From assembly GCA_021777055.1 (NCBI GenBank), contig JAIQZO010000040.1, positions 1 through 63,144 on the forward strand: a stretch of 63,144 nt of DNA. The letters are read 5' to 3'. The notes below the pieces were generated by a model. The model was not told the DNA's origin, ran no database searches, and worked only from the letters and a program-made list of their open reading frames with translations. Origin of the DNA: Candidatus Anammoxibacter sp. (GTDB lineage Bacteria > Planctomycetota > Brocadiia > Brocadiales > Anammoxibacteraceae). This document shows positions 28,401 through 36,383 of this stretch, one piece after another (positions within the stretch are counted from its first letter, which is position 1; each line of letters begins with the position of its first letter). The position numbers and the translations under genes are program-made.

Positions 28401-31400
28401 TCAACGCCTGCCGCGTTTGCAATACCATCCGTAGCATCAGGAACTAAAACATTATGAGTAGGTCCTTCACCGGCTCCAAGAGCTGGAGGCCCTTCAGTGG
28501 TATACTGCATCTCTTTGGCAAGCCCAAGCGCAGTTTCACCAAAAATATCTTTTACGCCAGATACAGCGTCAACCACCTGTCCTATATCGGTACATGGTCT
28601 GACAGACTGCTCCCAGTTATATCCAGTAATAACACCATCTGACGCAGTTGGGTCAAAGTGTATCATATGGATATGCATATTAAGCTTGGAAAAGTTGTCC
28701 TGTATGGGATTGAAATCAGTTCCGTGAGAACGGAACTGAATATCTACACAATCACCCACATTGCAACGAATGGCAAGCTGCTCAGGAGACCTTTTATGCC
28801 CAAGAATATCCACCTCATCATTTCTAAGGGAATGTACAATCGCATTAGGGTCAGAATCACCAAACCTGTTATAGATTACCCCCCTGATACCCTGATCAGA
28901 ACGACCGGATATATCCAGCGCAATAGTAGCTACAAGATCATAGCTACGAACGGGAGCATTTGGAGGACAAAGTCCATCAGGATATTTCCCTAAATCCTCC
29001 TTCTCTGCAGCCAAAATAGCCTTTACCGCTTCATCACGGGTAGCATCCGGTGCAATTCCCGCAATAGTACTTTTCTCACCCACAGTAGGTGCACCTGAAT
29101 GGTTATTAGGCGGAAAAGGAGGTCTCATACCACGAAATACACGCAGTGTTGGAAACTCCAAACGACCGCTTAACGGGTTAAACAACATCTCTGCCCTATA
29201 ACCCGGACGAGGTCCAACCAGACCACCATCTTCTGCTAAAGTAGCCACTCCATTGTCCAGCGCATACATCTTTGTATCTCTGTATCTAGACCAACGGCCC
29301 TGCGGGTCACCTATGCCCTCAACAAAGTTTTGAAACAGAGGTCCATCAGGCTGATTAAGGACAAGAGGACCATTATCTGTATCTACGATCTTCCAATCCA
29401 TGTGATCACCATCGTAACCATTTATTATACAAGATAGTGCCCTTAAACCTTCTATGCTCATCTGTCCATAATCTGAATTAGGATCATATGATCCATTCAA
29501 AGATTCGCAAGGAGGATTGATAACCCAGTCAGCAGGATCACCACCATCAGCACATGCGGCAACTGCATTTCCATTACCATCAACCACATCACTGGTATTA
29601 TCACCTTCTACCGCAAATGAGAGCTCTTCATCCTCATCTCCGGTACATGTATTATCACCATCAATATCCTGGGCAATACCGTTCCTGTTAGCATCAAAAG
29701 GATCGTAGGCCGGGTTTCTCCACTCAGCATCAACCATGCCTTTGTCAGGATGAAGTTTTATGTCAGGAGCACCCTCTCTCTGCACACCCCTTGAAGGTAA
29801 AAGATGCTTTACCCACGGTTCAATGGCAACCAGGCTATTATTTTCTACAAAATCTACACTAGGACACGCCTTTGTATTTGACGGATCAGTTGCAGCTAAG
29901 CTGGTGGAGCAAAACTTTTTACCATCTAAGGTCTCGCCAGTTTCAAGCAGTTCCTGCGAATTAACAGCCTGCACTGGTCTTGGACGTCCAGGTAAAGCAG
30001 CAAGGTTTGATTGCCTTGTATCATAAACACGCATAAATCTCCACATACCAATGGTATAATGGTCAGCAACATGGCAATGCTCAAGCCAATCGGCGGCCCC
30101 GCCATGACATGAACCTGCTCCGCACTCCAACTCAAGGTCAAAGACCTCCTGCGGTGCAAGCATCGTTACGTCAGCCAGATTGGTAACCGTTGTCCTGGTA
30201 TCCTTTCTGTGCTTTAACAATGCAGCATTACGGACGAGAGACTCTGCCAGATTTCCGCCTTCACCACCAGTAGACAACATCCCTCGCAAATATGAACGGG
30301 ATCCGTTTACAGGAGTACCGTTGGCATCTTTTAAAACCTCACCGGTAAGAGGATCGGCAACCATCTCTTCATAAGGCTGTTCCGCCCACCTGGTAAAGCC
30401 ATGGATATGTAAGATATGGTGCTCTTCACCACCACCGTGTACAACCCTCCAGACCATGGGGTCACCAAGATACGCCTGAGGGCAAGCAGTTGACGGTTCT
30501 CCATATGTATAACTACTGTAAGATTGTGACTCATCTTCATCAATAGCCTTGTGATATGAAAAAGGGTCTGAACGATAATTATAACCTTTACCAAAGTTTG
30601 TCTGGTGTTCAGATGTACTTCCATCATCTTCATCAACGCCTAAAAATGAATCAGCATTCCAACTACTATTATTATTCTGTTCCTGATTAGGGTCAGCCGG
30701 TCCCGGGGTACCCATCATCGGCCATCCTCTTGTTCCAAGTATTCCTGCGTGAGTTGAAAATGCATACCTCTGTCCAAAGAGACTTCCACCGTCAGAAGCC
30801 GCCGTACCACCTGCAAACGCCCACTCTCCGCTATCAAGATTCTCACCTTTAACAGGGAGAATTATGGCGCCTTCCTCAAGTGCACGCGGATCACCGTGAA
30901 ATTCCCTCTTTATCTCAGGGTCTCGTACCGGATACTTCATTTTCTTGCCTGGATTGTTTAATCTTCCACCCGACATAAATATACCGTCGTGAAAGAATGA
31001 AACAGCTTCACGGAATGAACCCTGCGGGTTATCCGTAGGAGCACCACCCATGGCAATCTTTCCATCCTTTAAACCGTTGTTAAACGCACCTGGTGAATTC
31101 AGGTAACGATCACAAGATGGGCTAATACCCGCTTCGACACCCTCACAAGGTACAACAATCGCTTCCCAGTCACTCCATGTCAGCGGTGTCTCACTGGTAG
31201 CAAAAGCTCCTTCATCCATCAATGTTCCGCCTGATGCCTTCCAAGGATTTAAGCTGGCAAGAAATCTAGAACCTTTAGGTTCAGCAATAAGTGCACCCCA
31301 AAGTCCACTGTAAGAGAGATCTATAAATGATTCAGACATGACACCAATATGGTATGCGCCCATATTTTCAGCCTTATCCTCTATAAAAAACGTATAAGTT

Positions 31401-31990
31401 TTAGACTGCCCCCTATCTAAAGAACCAGGAGTCTCATTATTACCTACTAAATTTCCTTCTGAATCCAGCACATCATACTGTGCCCTTCTGATCATAACAG
31501 ATGCTTTAGGAAGATCTTTGTTTGTCAGATTTATCTTGATACAATCACCCACATTACATCTTATAACCAGAGGCTGTATCTCATATGAAGGCGTATCAGT
31601 ATTTAAAGCAGCTGCCGCCTTTATTTTATCAGAGTTGTTATAAGGATTCTGTGCGTTAGGACCTGACGGGCCGGTGTAAGACTGTTTTTCCAATGCAAAC
31701 ATCTTACCACCGGGAGTCTTCGTAGATGTCGGATCAGCCGGAGCCACCTCATCATTATCACCCCAATTGTTATACACGATATCAACAGTAATAGCAGACA
31801 AATCAAACGTTCTAACAGGTGCATCTTCCGGACACGGTGAACTTTGAGCAAATACGTTCCCGTTAAAAGAAATTAAGCCTACAAATAGAAATGCAAGCAG
31901 CAAAGGCAAAACAAAGAACTTTAATCCTACATTGTAAGCAGCAAATAAATCTTTTTTATGCAAACAAATAATTACATCATTTTTCTTCAT
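25493..31990 (-). CDS. giant secreted multicopper oxidase with permuted copper motifs (MnxG/MofA-like)
   Basis: 2165 residues; signal peptide ends near GNVFA-QSSPC (residue 49). The protein reads as three repeats of a two-cupredoxin unit (openings LVIRCNVGDC at 141, LAIRCNVGDC at 1072, and LVLRVVSGEC further on), i.e. six domains as in ceruloplasmin, plus an Ig-like C-terminal domain. Copper ligands survive only in the second half of unit 1 (HILHIHG, 525-531; HCHVADHYTIGM, 638-649) and the first half of unit 2 (MHIHMIH, 1105-1111; FWHPHIGG, 1231-1238). All four multicopper-oxidase motifs are present, in the order 3-4-1-2. Asp-rich loops (DANRNGIAQDIDGDN near 766; DTDGDGKAD) look calcium-binding. 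Expected activity: oxidation of a metal ion or small substrate outside the cell with reduction of oxygen; manganese is suggested by the MnxG/MofA-like layout only. Likely monocistronic. Confidence 0.88.
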   Translation of the reverse strand: MKKNDVIICLHKKDLFAAYNVGLKFFVLPLLLAFLFVGLISFNGNVFAQSSPCPEDAPVRTFDLSAITVDIVYNNWGDNDEVAPADPTSTKTPGGKMFALEKQSYTGPSGPNAQNPYNNSDKIKAAAALNTDTPSYEIQPLVIRCNVGDCIKINLTNKDLPKASVMIRRAQYDVLDSEGNLVGNNETPGSLDRGQSKTYTFFIEDKAENMGAYHIGVMSESFIDLSYSGLWGALIAEPKGSRFLASLNPWKASGGTLMDEGAFATSETPLTWSDWEAIVVPCEGVEAGISPSCDRYLNSPGAFNNGLKDGKIAMGGAPTDNPQGSFREAVSFFHDGIFMSGGRLNNPGKKMKYPVRDPEIKREFHGDPRALEEGAIILPVKGENLDSGEWAFAGGTAASDGGSLFGQRYAFSTHAGILGTRGWPMMGTPGPADPNQEQNNNSSWNADSFLGVDEDDGSTSEHQTNFGKGYNYRSDPFSYHKAIDEDESQSYSSYTYGEPSTACPQAYLGDPMVWRVVHGGGEEHHILHIHGFTRWAEQPYEEMVADPLTGEVLKDANGTPVNGSRSYLRGMLSTGGEGGNLAESLVRNAALLKHRKDTRTTVTNLADVTMLAPQEVFDLELECGAGSCHGGAADWLEHCHVADHYTIGMWRFMRVYDTRQSNLAALPGRPRPVQAVNSQELLETGETLDGKKFCSTSLAATDPSNTKACPSVDFVENNSLVAIEPWVKHLLPSRGVQREGAPDIKLHPDKGMVDAEWRNPAYDPFDANRNGIAQDIDGDNTCTGDEDEELSFAVEGDNTSDVVDGNGNAVAACADGGDPADWVINPPCESLNGSYDPNSDYGQMSIEGLRALSCIINGYDGDHMDWKIVDTDNGPLVLNQPDGPLFQNFVEGIGDPQGRWSRYRDTKMYALDNGVATLAEDGGLVGPRPGYRAEMLFNPLSGRLEFPTLRVFRGMRPPFPPNNHSGAPTVGEKSTIAGIAPDATRDEAVKAILAAEKEDLGKYPDGLCPPNAPVRSYDLVATIALDISGRSDQGIRGVIYNRFGDSDPNAIVHSLRNDEVDILGHKRSPEQLAIRCNVGDCVDIQFRSHGTDFNPIQDNFSKLNMHIHMIHFDPTASDGVITGYNWEQSVRPCTDIGQVVDAVSGVKDIFGETALGLAKEMQYTTEGPPALGAGEGPTHNVLVPDATDGIANAAGVDPIGVERVANALSWSGRPWEYTHYRWYADIQMMAFWHPHIGGFIAFPLGTADGTIVEPKGSLYRDRITGQEKYTDTNKVVQNPIFVNLNLGDGLRNANSVFPVSGTPEGFPLISDAGIDSGFGGNPVLGWALGRLDYEEQTKMINVTAALDNRKPQTGEDIPLFGKVDFRGGPSGLAADDCGGITQKENLRLFVEIAVKGNDPSTVTPQPEIFLKHTNGDCTGDSSGALVTDDSNMGAEASIVTANKQGTLNTNRIFNRTNSLYDVDPNSFQRIEDSGNTENVDIITTADNDLGRKTEASFRESVFWFMDDVYLMVGEGTNEEPFNNRLPATSGVSAITLRNEPLDRRVSLGGLEQHKVFTSSPSVGDINGDPSTPLMLAHPGDRYVVRTFIGGTQDMHAFRFLGHRFGNERSSATTNPIDTFQNGIGYFNTYELMGGAGSSYIDDSGRQHNMPGDYLYYLPVTATDLEAGAWGLLRVDPSATDSSGGNLQPLDDTPELIAGGDPCEGKTVNSFDVTAVSISDSKVTPLTRSIFVRTDASGEPLPGVVETAQPLVLRVVSGECIEVTLHPHKLDNVDRRVGLTAGMLVADPKTSYGVNVGKNLDNGGSDQTVGSVSKDPTGAVTYRWLASKQAIYDLAHEDIGTDGGVKGWAGTASGTQEKELGAVYLSSLVDPVNDLNEGLFGAIIVEPDGASWVSDGGVMGDVVADITTPDGEFREFVVIMHEASILFSSSSRPQRNFLGGINYRTSGDGPPFVDVDEGLVFNAEPGTPTRIRLIYANGSEDRTFTVNGHRWGVESDTEGSRSVSVISTNVGMRYDIELEGNDTDGDGKADPGVSKFEGDYFLGVAEHRSAMAGQWGVIRVGERPVGVTINTVPQTFRKSIFLQSVLVTVTDANGLPARGVNVNAIVGGSGTVLVVPESKTTNVFGNALFKFKFGLDSANGMITFRTDDGSTAALVQDGTFPFAATK

Positions 31991-33152
31991 AAGTTTACAA
32001 ATCCTCCCCCCATTTATATTAATAATCCAAATTCGGAATTAAACCAGATTACAGATTAACACCTTATAGATGAAACGTTTAATAATATTATTAAACTGAT
32101 GTCTTGTCGGAAAACATATTAGTATCAACTAAGGAATGGCTAAATCCGGTTTATCCTAACAATAAAGACCCATAAAATTAAAGAAAAAAGCACAAAACGT
32201 ACTTTATGCATTTTCATGGATTTCATGGGCAAAAGTAAAAAGTAAATTGATTGATAGTAGTAAAATAAAATTAAAAAAATCCTATGTATTTATAACCACC
32301 AAAATTAAAATGGTTAGATAATTTATCAAACCTTTACTACAGTTTTATTTAAAAAAAAACTCTCAATAACAAAATCTACCAGCTGGATACTAAATCTGTG
32401 TATTCATTCTACTCGTAAAAAACGAATATGTCAGATTTACACTAAATAACCTGCCTTTACAAAGTAGTACATTACAAAAACAACTTACCAATAAAACATT
32501 AATAGCAATGTAAGCTAAATATATGGCTTATATAAAGTAATGTCATAAATACGTTGATAATCCATAAAATATCGCACCCATTATACAGGATCAACAACTT
32601 CTGATAATTAAGAAATTACTTATCAAAAGTGTGTAATTGTAGACAAATGATCAGTAAAATACAACTATTTTTGGTAAATTAAATTAATAGATCAAATTGT
32701 TATTTAACATTGTCAAAGAAAGAGCAGATATCTCTAACTAAACCTTCTTCAATATATTCCCTATAACCATTTCATCCTCAATTATTATCTTCTCCCAGAT
32801 AACAAAGAACACGACCATAACATACAAATTCATTACGATGGAGTAATAATCCATATCCTAAATTACTACTCCAATTATATTTTCTTAAATAATCTATTTG
32901 CTCTGACAATTCTAGATTGTTTACTAAAAGATAATTATCGCTTTCGATAACAATTGAAAAATTTTTTACTAGCAAATCTCTAACCGGGCAACGCTGCTTA
33001 ATAATAATTTTAATAGATAAATTCCAACAATTACGATATAAGAATCTATATCCTAATTTAAAATTTAAATAACTAGATCAAAAAAAATGTAGTACACTAA
33101 ATTATAAACATTTCTATTAATTTTTGCTTGATAAATTTCTATTGGAAGAATA
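31991..33152. other. long AT-rich intergenic region upstream of the multicopper oxidase
   Basis: About 1.16 kb that must include the oxidase promoter and leader (GGGGGAGGA lies 11 nt before its ATG). A single MITE-type end, CTAACCGGGCAACGCTG, is at 32980-32996, beside a 65-residue frame (32778-32975). I see no other structure. Confidence 0.4.
32778..32975 (-). CDS. possible small hypothetical protein or gene fragment
   Basis: 65 codons (MLVKNFSIVIESDNYLLVNN, ending YGRVLCYLGEDNN) with balanced, protein-like composition unlike the low-complexity frames around it. There is no ribosome-binding site, and a MITE-like end lies just upstream, so it may be the tail of a gene truncated by insertion. 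I recognise no family. Confidence 0.22.
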   Translation of the reverse strand: MLVKNFSIVIESDNYLLVNNLELSEQIDYLRKYNWSSNLGYGLLLHRNEFVCYGRVLCYLGEDNN

Positions 33153-33464
33153 ATGCTAGATTTCTTAAAGATTATTTTATCAAAAAGAGGCACCGATCAA
33201 GGGAAAGAACAGGGAATCAATGTTTTCGCTGCTCGCTGCCAAAAATTAGACAAAAATAATCTCCCATGCCACAATTGCGTTAAAGAGTGCCCGAAGGAAG
33301 CTATTGATCTTCGCGAAAGAGTGTCCATTATAGAGGAAAAGTGTGATTGTTGTGGGAAGTGTGTCGATGTTTGTCCATCAAATGTATTTCAGTTTCCAGC
33401 AGTAGAAGACAACTCACAAATTTCCAGACGTGAATTTTTTAAGAAGCTAAGAAATCGAGAATAA
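33153..33464 (+). CDS. small 2x[4Fe-4S] ferredoxin-type protein
   Basis: 103 residues. Two iron-sulphur motifs are visible: CQKLDKNNLPCHNCVKECP (residues ~30-48), with an unusually long first spacing before CxxCxxxCP, and a classic CDCCGKCVDVCP (~67-78). The C-terminus (SRREFFKKLRNRE) is basic and resembles the start of twin-arginine-type FeS assembly partners, but there is no signal peptide, so it is probably cytosolic. It probably transfers electrons; its partner is not encoded nearby. It stands alone between a long AT-rich gap and the minus-strand dprA, with TTGGAAGA before the ATG. Confidence 0.82.
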   Translation: MLDFLKIILSKRGTDQGKEQGINVFAARCQKLDKNNLPCHNCVKECPKEAIDLRERVSIIEEKCDCCGKCVDVCPSNVFQFPAVEDNSQISRREFFKKLRNRE

Positions 33465-33641
33465 ATGTACTCAGAGTGATCAGAAACTCAATATTTAGTG
33501 ATTTAGGTTTTGATTATATTAGACTTATATATTATCATTACTGGTTCCACAGATGTCGTCTAACTAGGCGACTGGAAATAAGTTGTAAAGAATGCAAAGA
33601 CTGATCGCTAAATGTAGAATTTCTGATCAGTTTAAATATCA

Positions 33642-34742
33642 CTATGATTTTACAAACCTTTTACCAGAAAGCTGCTTAACTGCCTTTTTTATCTCCAAAA
33701 TCATAAGAGTACTTGCAACTACAGATGCAGGTAGTTTTGTAGCAACAATAATATCATCTATACCCATTGGAACACTTGAAAGTATGGAAAATATCTTCGC
33801 TTCCTGTCCATTTAAACGTAAAGATCTGGGATCTTTAACGTCTACTCCGTTATTATTTTTTAATGATTCTGATAAAGGCCCCAACTCTTCAACAATATCA
33901 TTAATTCCCTCAACAAGTTTTGCCCCTTCTTTAATCAGCTTGTGTGTACCTTTACTTTGAGCACTATCTATTGATCCTGGCACGGCAAACACCTCTTTAC
34001 CATGTTCTAATGCCCACTGGGCCGTAATAAGAGAGCCGCTCCTAAGTGCTGCTTCAACAACTACAACTCCAAGGGAAAGACCGCTTATTATTCTATTTCT
34101 AGGGGGAAAGTTACGATTATCAGGCGGGGTAGATAATGGGAGTTCGGAAATGACCGCCCCGTTTTCGGCAATCCTTTCCGCAAGCATCATATTCTCTTTC
34201 GGATATGTATACCCCAAACCGCACCCAAGAACAGCAATTGTCCTCCCTCCTGTCTTTAATGCACAGTTGTGAGCTATTGTATCAATCCCCCTGGCCATAC
34301 CGCTGACTATTGTAAACCCGATCTGCGTAAGAGCCCTAGCAAATTTATCTGCCTGAACCTGACCATAATATGAACACGACCTGGACCCCACTACGGCGAG
34401 GGACATAATATCACTTTCGGTAACGTTTCCCTTTATATACAAAACCAGAGGTGGATCATAAATTACCTTAAGGTTACAGGGATAATCATCGCTATAATAA
34501 GGCACTATCTTTATATTTTCCTTTTCCGCTGCATTAAATTCTTCATCCACACAATTACTTCTGGAGGCATTTACAATATTCTGGGCTAGTTTCGGCCCGA
34601 TACCGGGTACTTTCCTTAATTCCTCCTTTTCAGCATTCAGTATAGCACTATTTGACCCAAATCGTTGAAGTAAACTCCTGTACATCACGGAGCCTATCCC
34701 TTTTGTCAGGTTAATTTTTACGAGTTCTTCAAGTTCCGTCAT
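33642..34742 (-). CDS. dprA: DNA processing protein DprA
   Basis: 366 residues. DprA binds incoming single-stranded DNA during natural transformation and loads RecA. An N-terminal helix-hairpin-helix-like region (EELRKVPGIGPKLAQNI) precedes the Rossmann-like core with VGSRSCSYYGQ, SGMARGIDTIAH, AVLGCGLGYTYPKEN, NFPPRNRIISGLS and GSLITAQWALEHGKEVFAVPG. A C-terminal winged-helix (DprA_WH-type) domain ends the protein (PMGIDDIIVATKLPASVV). Length and order are typical. It follows aroB on the same strand 143 nt downstream. Other competence genes are not in the window, so a general recombination role remains possible. Confidence 0.95.
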   Translation of the reverse strand: MTELEELVKINLTKGIGSVMYRSLLQRFGSNSAILNAEKEELRKVPGIGPKLAQNIVNASRSNCVDEEFNAAEKENIKIVPYYSDDYPCNLKVIYDPPLVLYIKGNVTESDIMSLAVVGSRSCSYYGQVQADKFARALTQIGFTIVSGMARGIDTIAHNCALKTGGRTIAVLGCGLGYTYPKENMMLAERIAENGAVISELPLSTPPDNRNFPPRNRIISGLSLGVVVVEAALRSGSLITAQWALEHGKEVFAVPGSIDSAQSKGTHKLIKEGAKLVEGINDIVEELGPLSESLKNNNGVDVKDPRSLRLNGQEAKIFSILSSVPMGIDDIIVATKLPASVVASTLMILEIKKAVKQLSGKRFVKS

Positions 34743-34813
34743 ACTATTTTGATTGATTAATTTATATCAAACCATACCAATTTATATATTCTTTATAATC
34801 TACTCGTATATAA

Positions 34814-34849
34814 GTGCCTAAAGTGCCTAAAGTGCCTAAAGTGCTTAAA
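34814..34849. repeat. four tandem 9-mers GTGCCTAAA
   Basis: GTGCCTAAA occurs three times and GTGCTTAAA once, directly between aroB and dprA. GGCACTTTTTTTT (from 34859) can pair with the repeat units, so the array may form alternative hairpins. The unit resembles TGCCTAAAATGCATAAA inside the MITE at 18404-18643. Confidence 0.8.
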
Positions 34850-34885
34850 TATCAAGTCGGCACTTTTTTTGGTACTGATTTAACT

Positions 34886-35986
34886 CTATTCAGTTAGGAC
34901 ATTGTAGATTATATCATCCGAAACTCTATCTGTAACCACAACTTCCCCTATCCGTACCGGCAGGACAAATCTAAGTCGTCCGCCAATTGTTTTCTTATCC
35001 TGATACAGTTTTTCGATTATCTGTTTTGGATCAATATCATTAACTTCAGTGTCAAGATTCAGAGACTTTAATAAGGTTTCCAGACTAACAGCAACAGAAT
35101 TATCAGCGATGCCCATCTTGCTTGCAATCCTGGCAGCATAAACCATACCAATTCCCACAGCATCTCCGTGCCGATACCTGCTGTAATTTGTAAGCGCCTC
35201 AATAGCGTGGCCAATTGTGTGCCCAAAATTCAATATGGCCCGAATTCCCCCCTCTTTTTCATCCTCTTCCACTATCTCTGCTTTAATCTTGCAAGAGCTA
35301 TATATAATGTATTCTAAGGCTCTCTCATTTAGGTGAAGAATATCTACCGAATACTTTTCTATATAATGAAACAACGATTCGGATCGTATCATTCCATATT
35401 TTATTACTTCCACTAAACCAGCCAGCAACTCTTCCTTTGGGAGGGTAATTAACGTACTTGTATCAATGAACACCCCTTTTGGCTGATAGAAGCTTCCTAT
35501 CATATTTTTCCCTTTTGGGTGATTTATACCAGTTTTACCGCCAACGCTACTGTCCACCTGCGACAACAGTGTTGTTGGAATTTGTATATATGGTATGCCC
35601 CTCATAAATGTAGACGCGGCAAAACCAGCCATATCACCAACTACGCCACCACCAATGGCAATAGCAAAGCATTTCCGGTCCATTTGATGCTCAAAAAAGG
35701 CTTTGTAGATTTTTTCGAGCGTAGAATAGTTTTTCTGGTTTTCACCAGGTATAAGAGAAACCTGTTTTACTAAAATACCCTTTTTTTCCAGCTTGTTTGC
35801 CAGAGAACCCGCATATAATCCCGCCACATTTTTATCGGTAATTATAACTACTTTGTTAGCCGTTATAGGATTTGGCGAAAATGCCGCAATCAGATCGATT
35901 ATCTGATTATCTATTTGACTAATAATACCCCAACCTATTTTTATTTCATAGCTATTGGGACCCAGTTTTACAAAGATATCTTTCAT
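34886..35986 (-). CDS. aroB: 3-dehydroquinate synthase
   Basis: 366 residues, the usual length. It catalyses the second step of the shikimate pathway, converting DAHP to 3-dehydroquinate with NAD and a divalent metal. Signature blocks are AIGGGVVGDMAGFAASTFMRG, QIPTTLLSQVDSSVGGKTGIN, KNMIGSFYQP, LVEVIKYGMI (metal ligand Glu and active-site Lys) and FGHTIGHAIE / HGDAVGIGMVYA with the metal-binding His residues. No strong Shine-Dalgarno precedes the ATG. It is probably co-transcribed with dprA. Confidence 0.97.
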   Translation of the reverse strand: MKDIFVKLGPNSYEIKIGWGIISQIDNQIIDLIAAFSPNPITANKVVIITDKNVAGLYAGSLANKLEKKGILVKQVSLIPGENQKNYSTLEKIYKAFFEHQMDRKCFAIAIGGGVVGDMAGFAASTFMRGIPYIQIPTTLLSQVDSSVGGKTGINHPKGKNMIGSFYQPKGVFIDTSTLITLPKEELLAGLVEVIKYGMIRSESLFHYIEKYSVDILHLNERALEYIIYSSCKIKAEIVEEDEKEGGIRAILNFGHTIGHAIEALTNYSRYRHGDAVGIGMVYAARIASKMGIADNSVAVSLETLLKSLNLDTEVNDIDPKQIIEKLYQDKKTIGGRLRFVLPVRIGEVVVTDRVSDDIIYNVLTE

Positions 35987-36383
35987 TTCATTAATAAGAA
36001 CTACCTGTTAACGTTTAAGAGAAAATTAATATCCCGCCTTAAATCAAGCCTTCTAAAAAAAAATCAAGTTTATAATCTTCTTAATTTCTGTGTAGAGAGA
36101 ATAATAGTATAGAATATTTTAATCTGTTTTCAATCAATAAGGCAGACTAACCTAACGTAAACACTGCAGATAAAGCCTTATACACCAAACCACACCACAT
36201 CTTAAATTTAAAGTTTTTTTCTACTCAAATTCTATTTTGACAAGATTTAGTTGATTTGCTAGTATTTTATAAAATCAAGATATTAAAGTATTAAGCAGAC
36301 TATTAAAAAGAGAAATGATATAATATTTCTTTTGTTATTGTCAAAGTTTGTAGATTTATAGAGTTTTTGCCAAAAGGATTAAA
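35987..36383. other. divergent promoter region between aroB and ispH
   Basis: About 400 bp, very AT-rich. It should hold promoters for both directions. I see AAAGGA before the ispH start and TATAATATT near 36318-36326 as a possible -10 element for ispH, but no operator-like repeats. Confidence 0.35.

Noticed and set aside
33153..33464. Ferredoxin-type protein as part of a larger oxidoreductase operon
   Set aside because: No oxidoreductase gene adjoins it; the neighbours are a long gap and the opposing dprA.
34814..34849. Short-repeat array as a possible CRISPR
   Set aside because: Units are 9 nt and directly adjacent, without spacers; no cas gene is present in the window.
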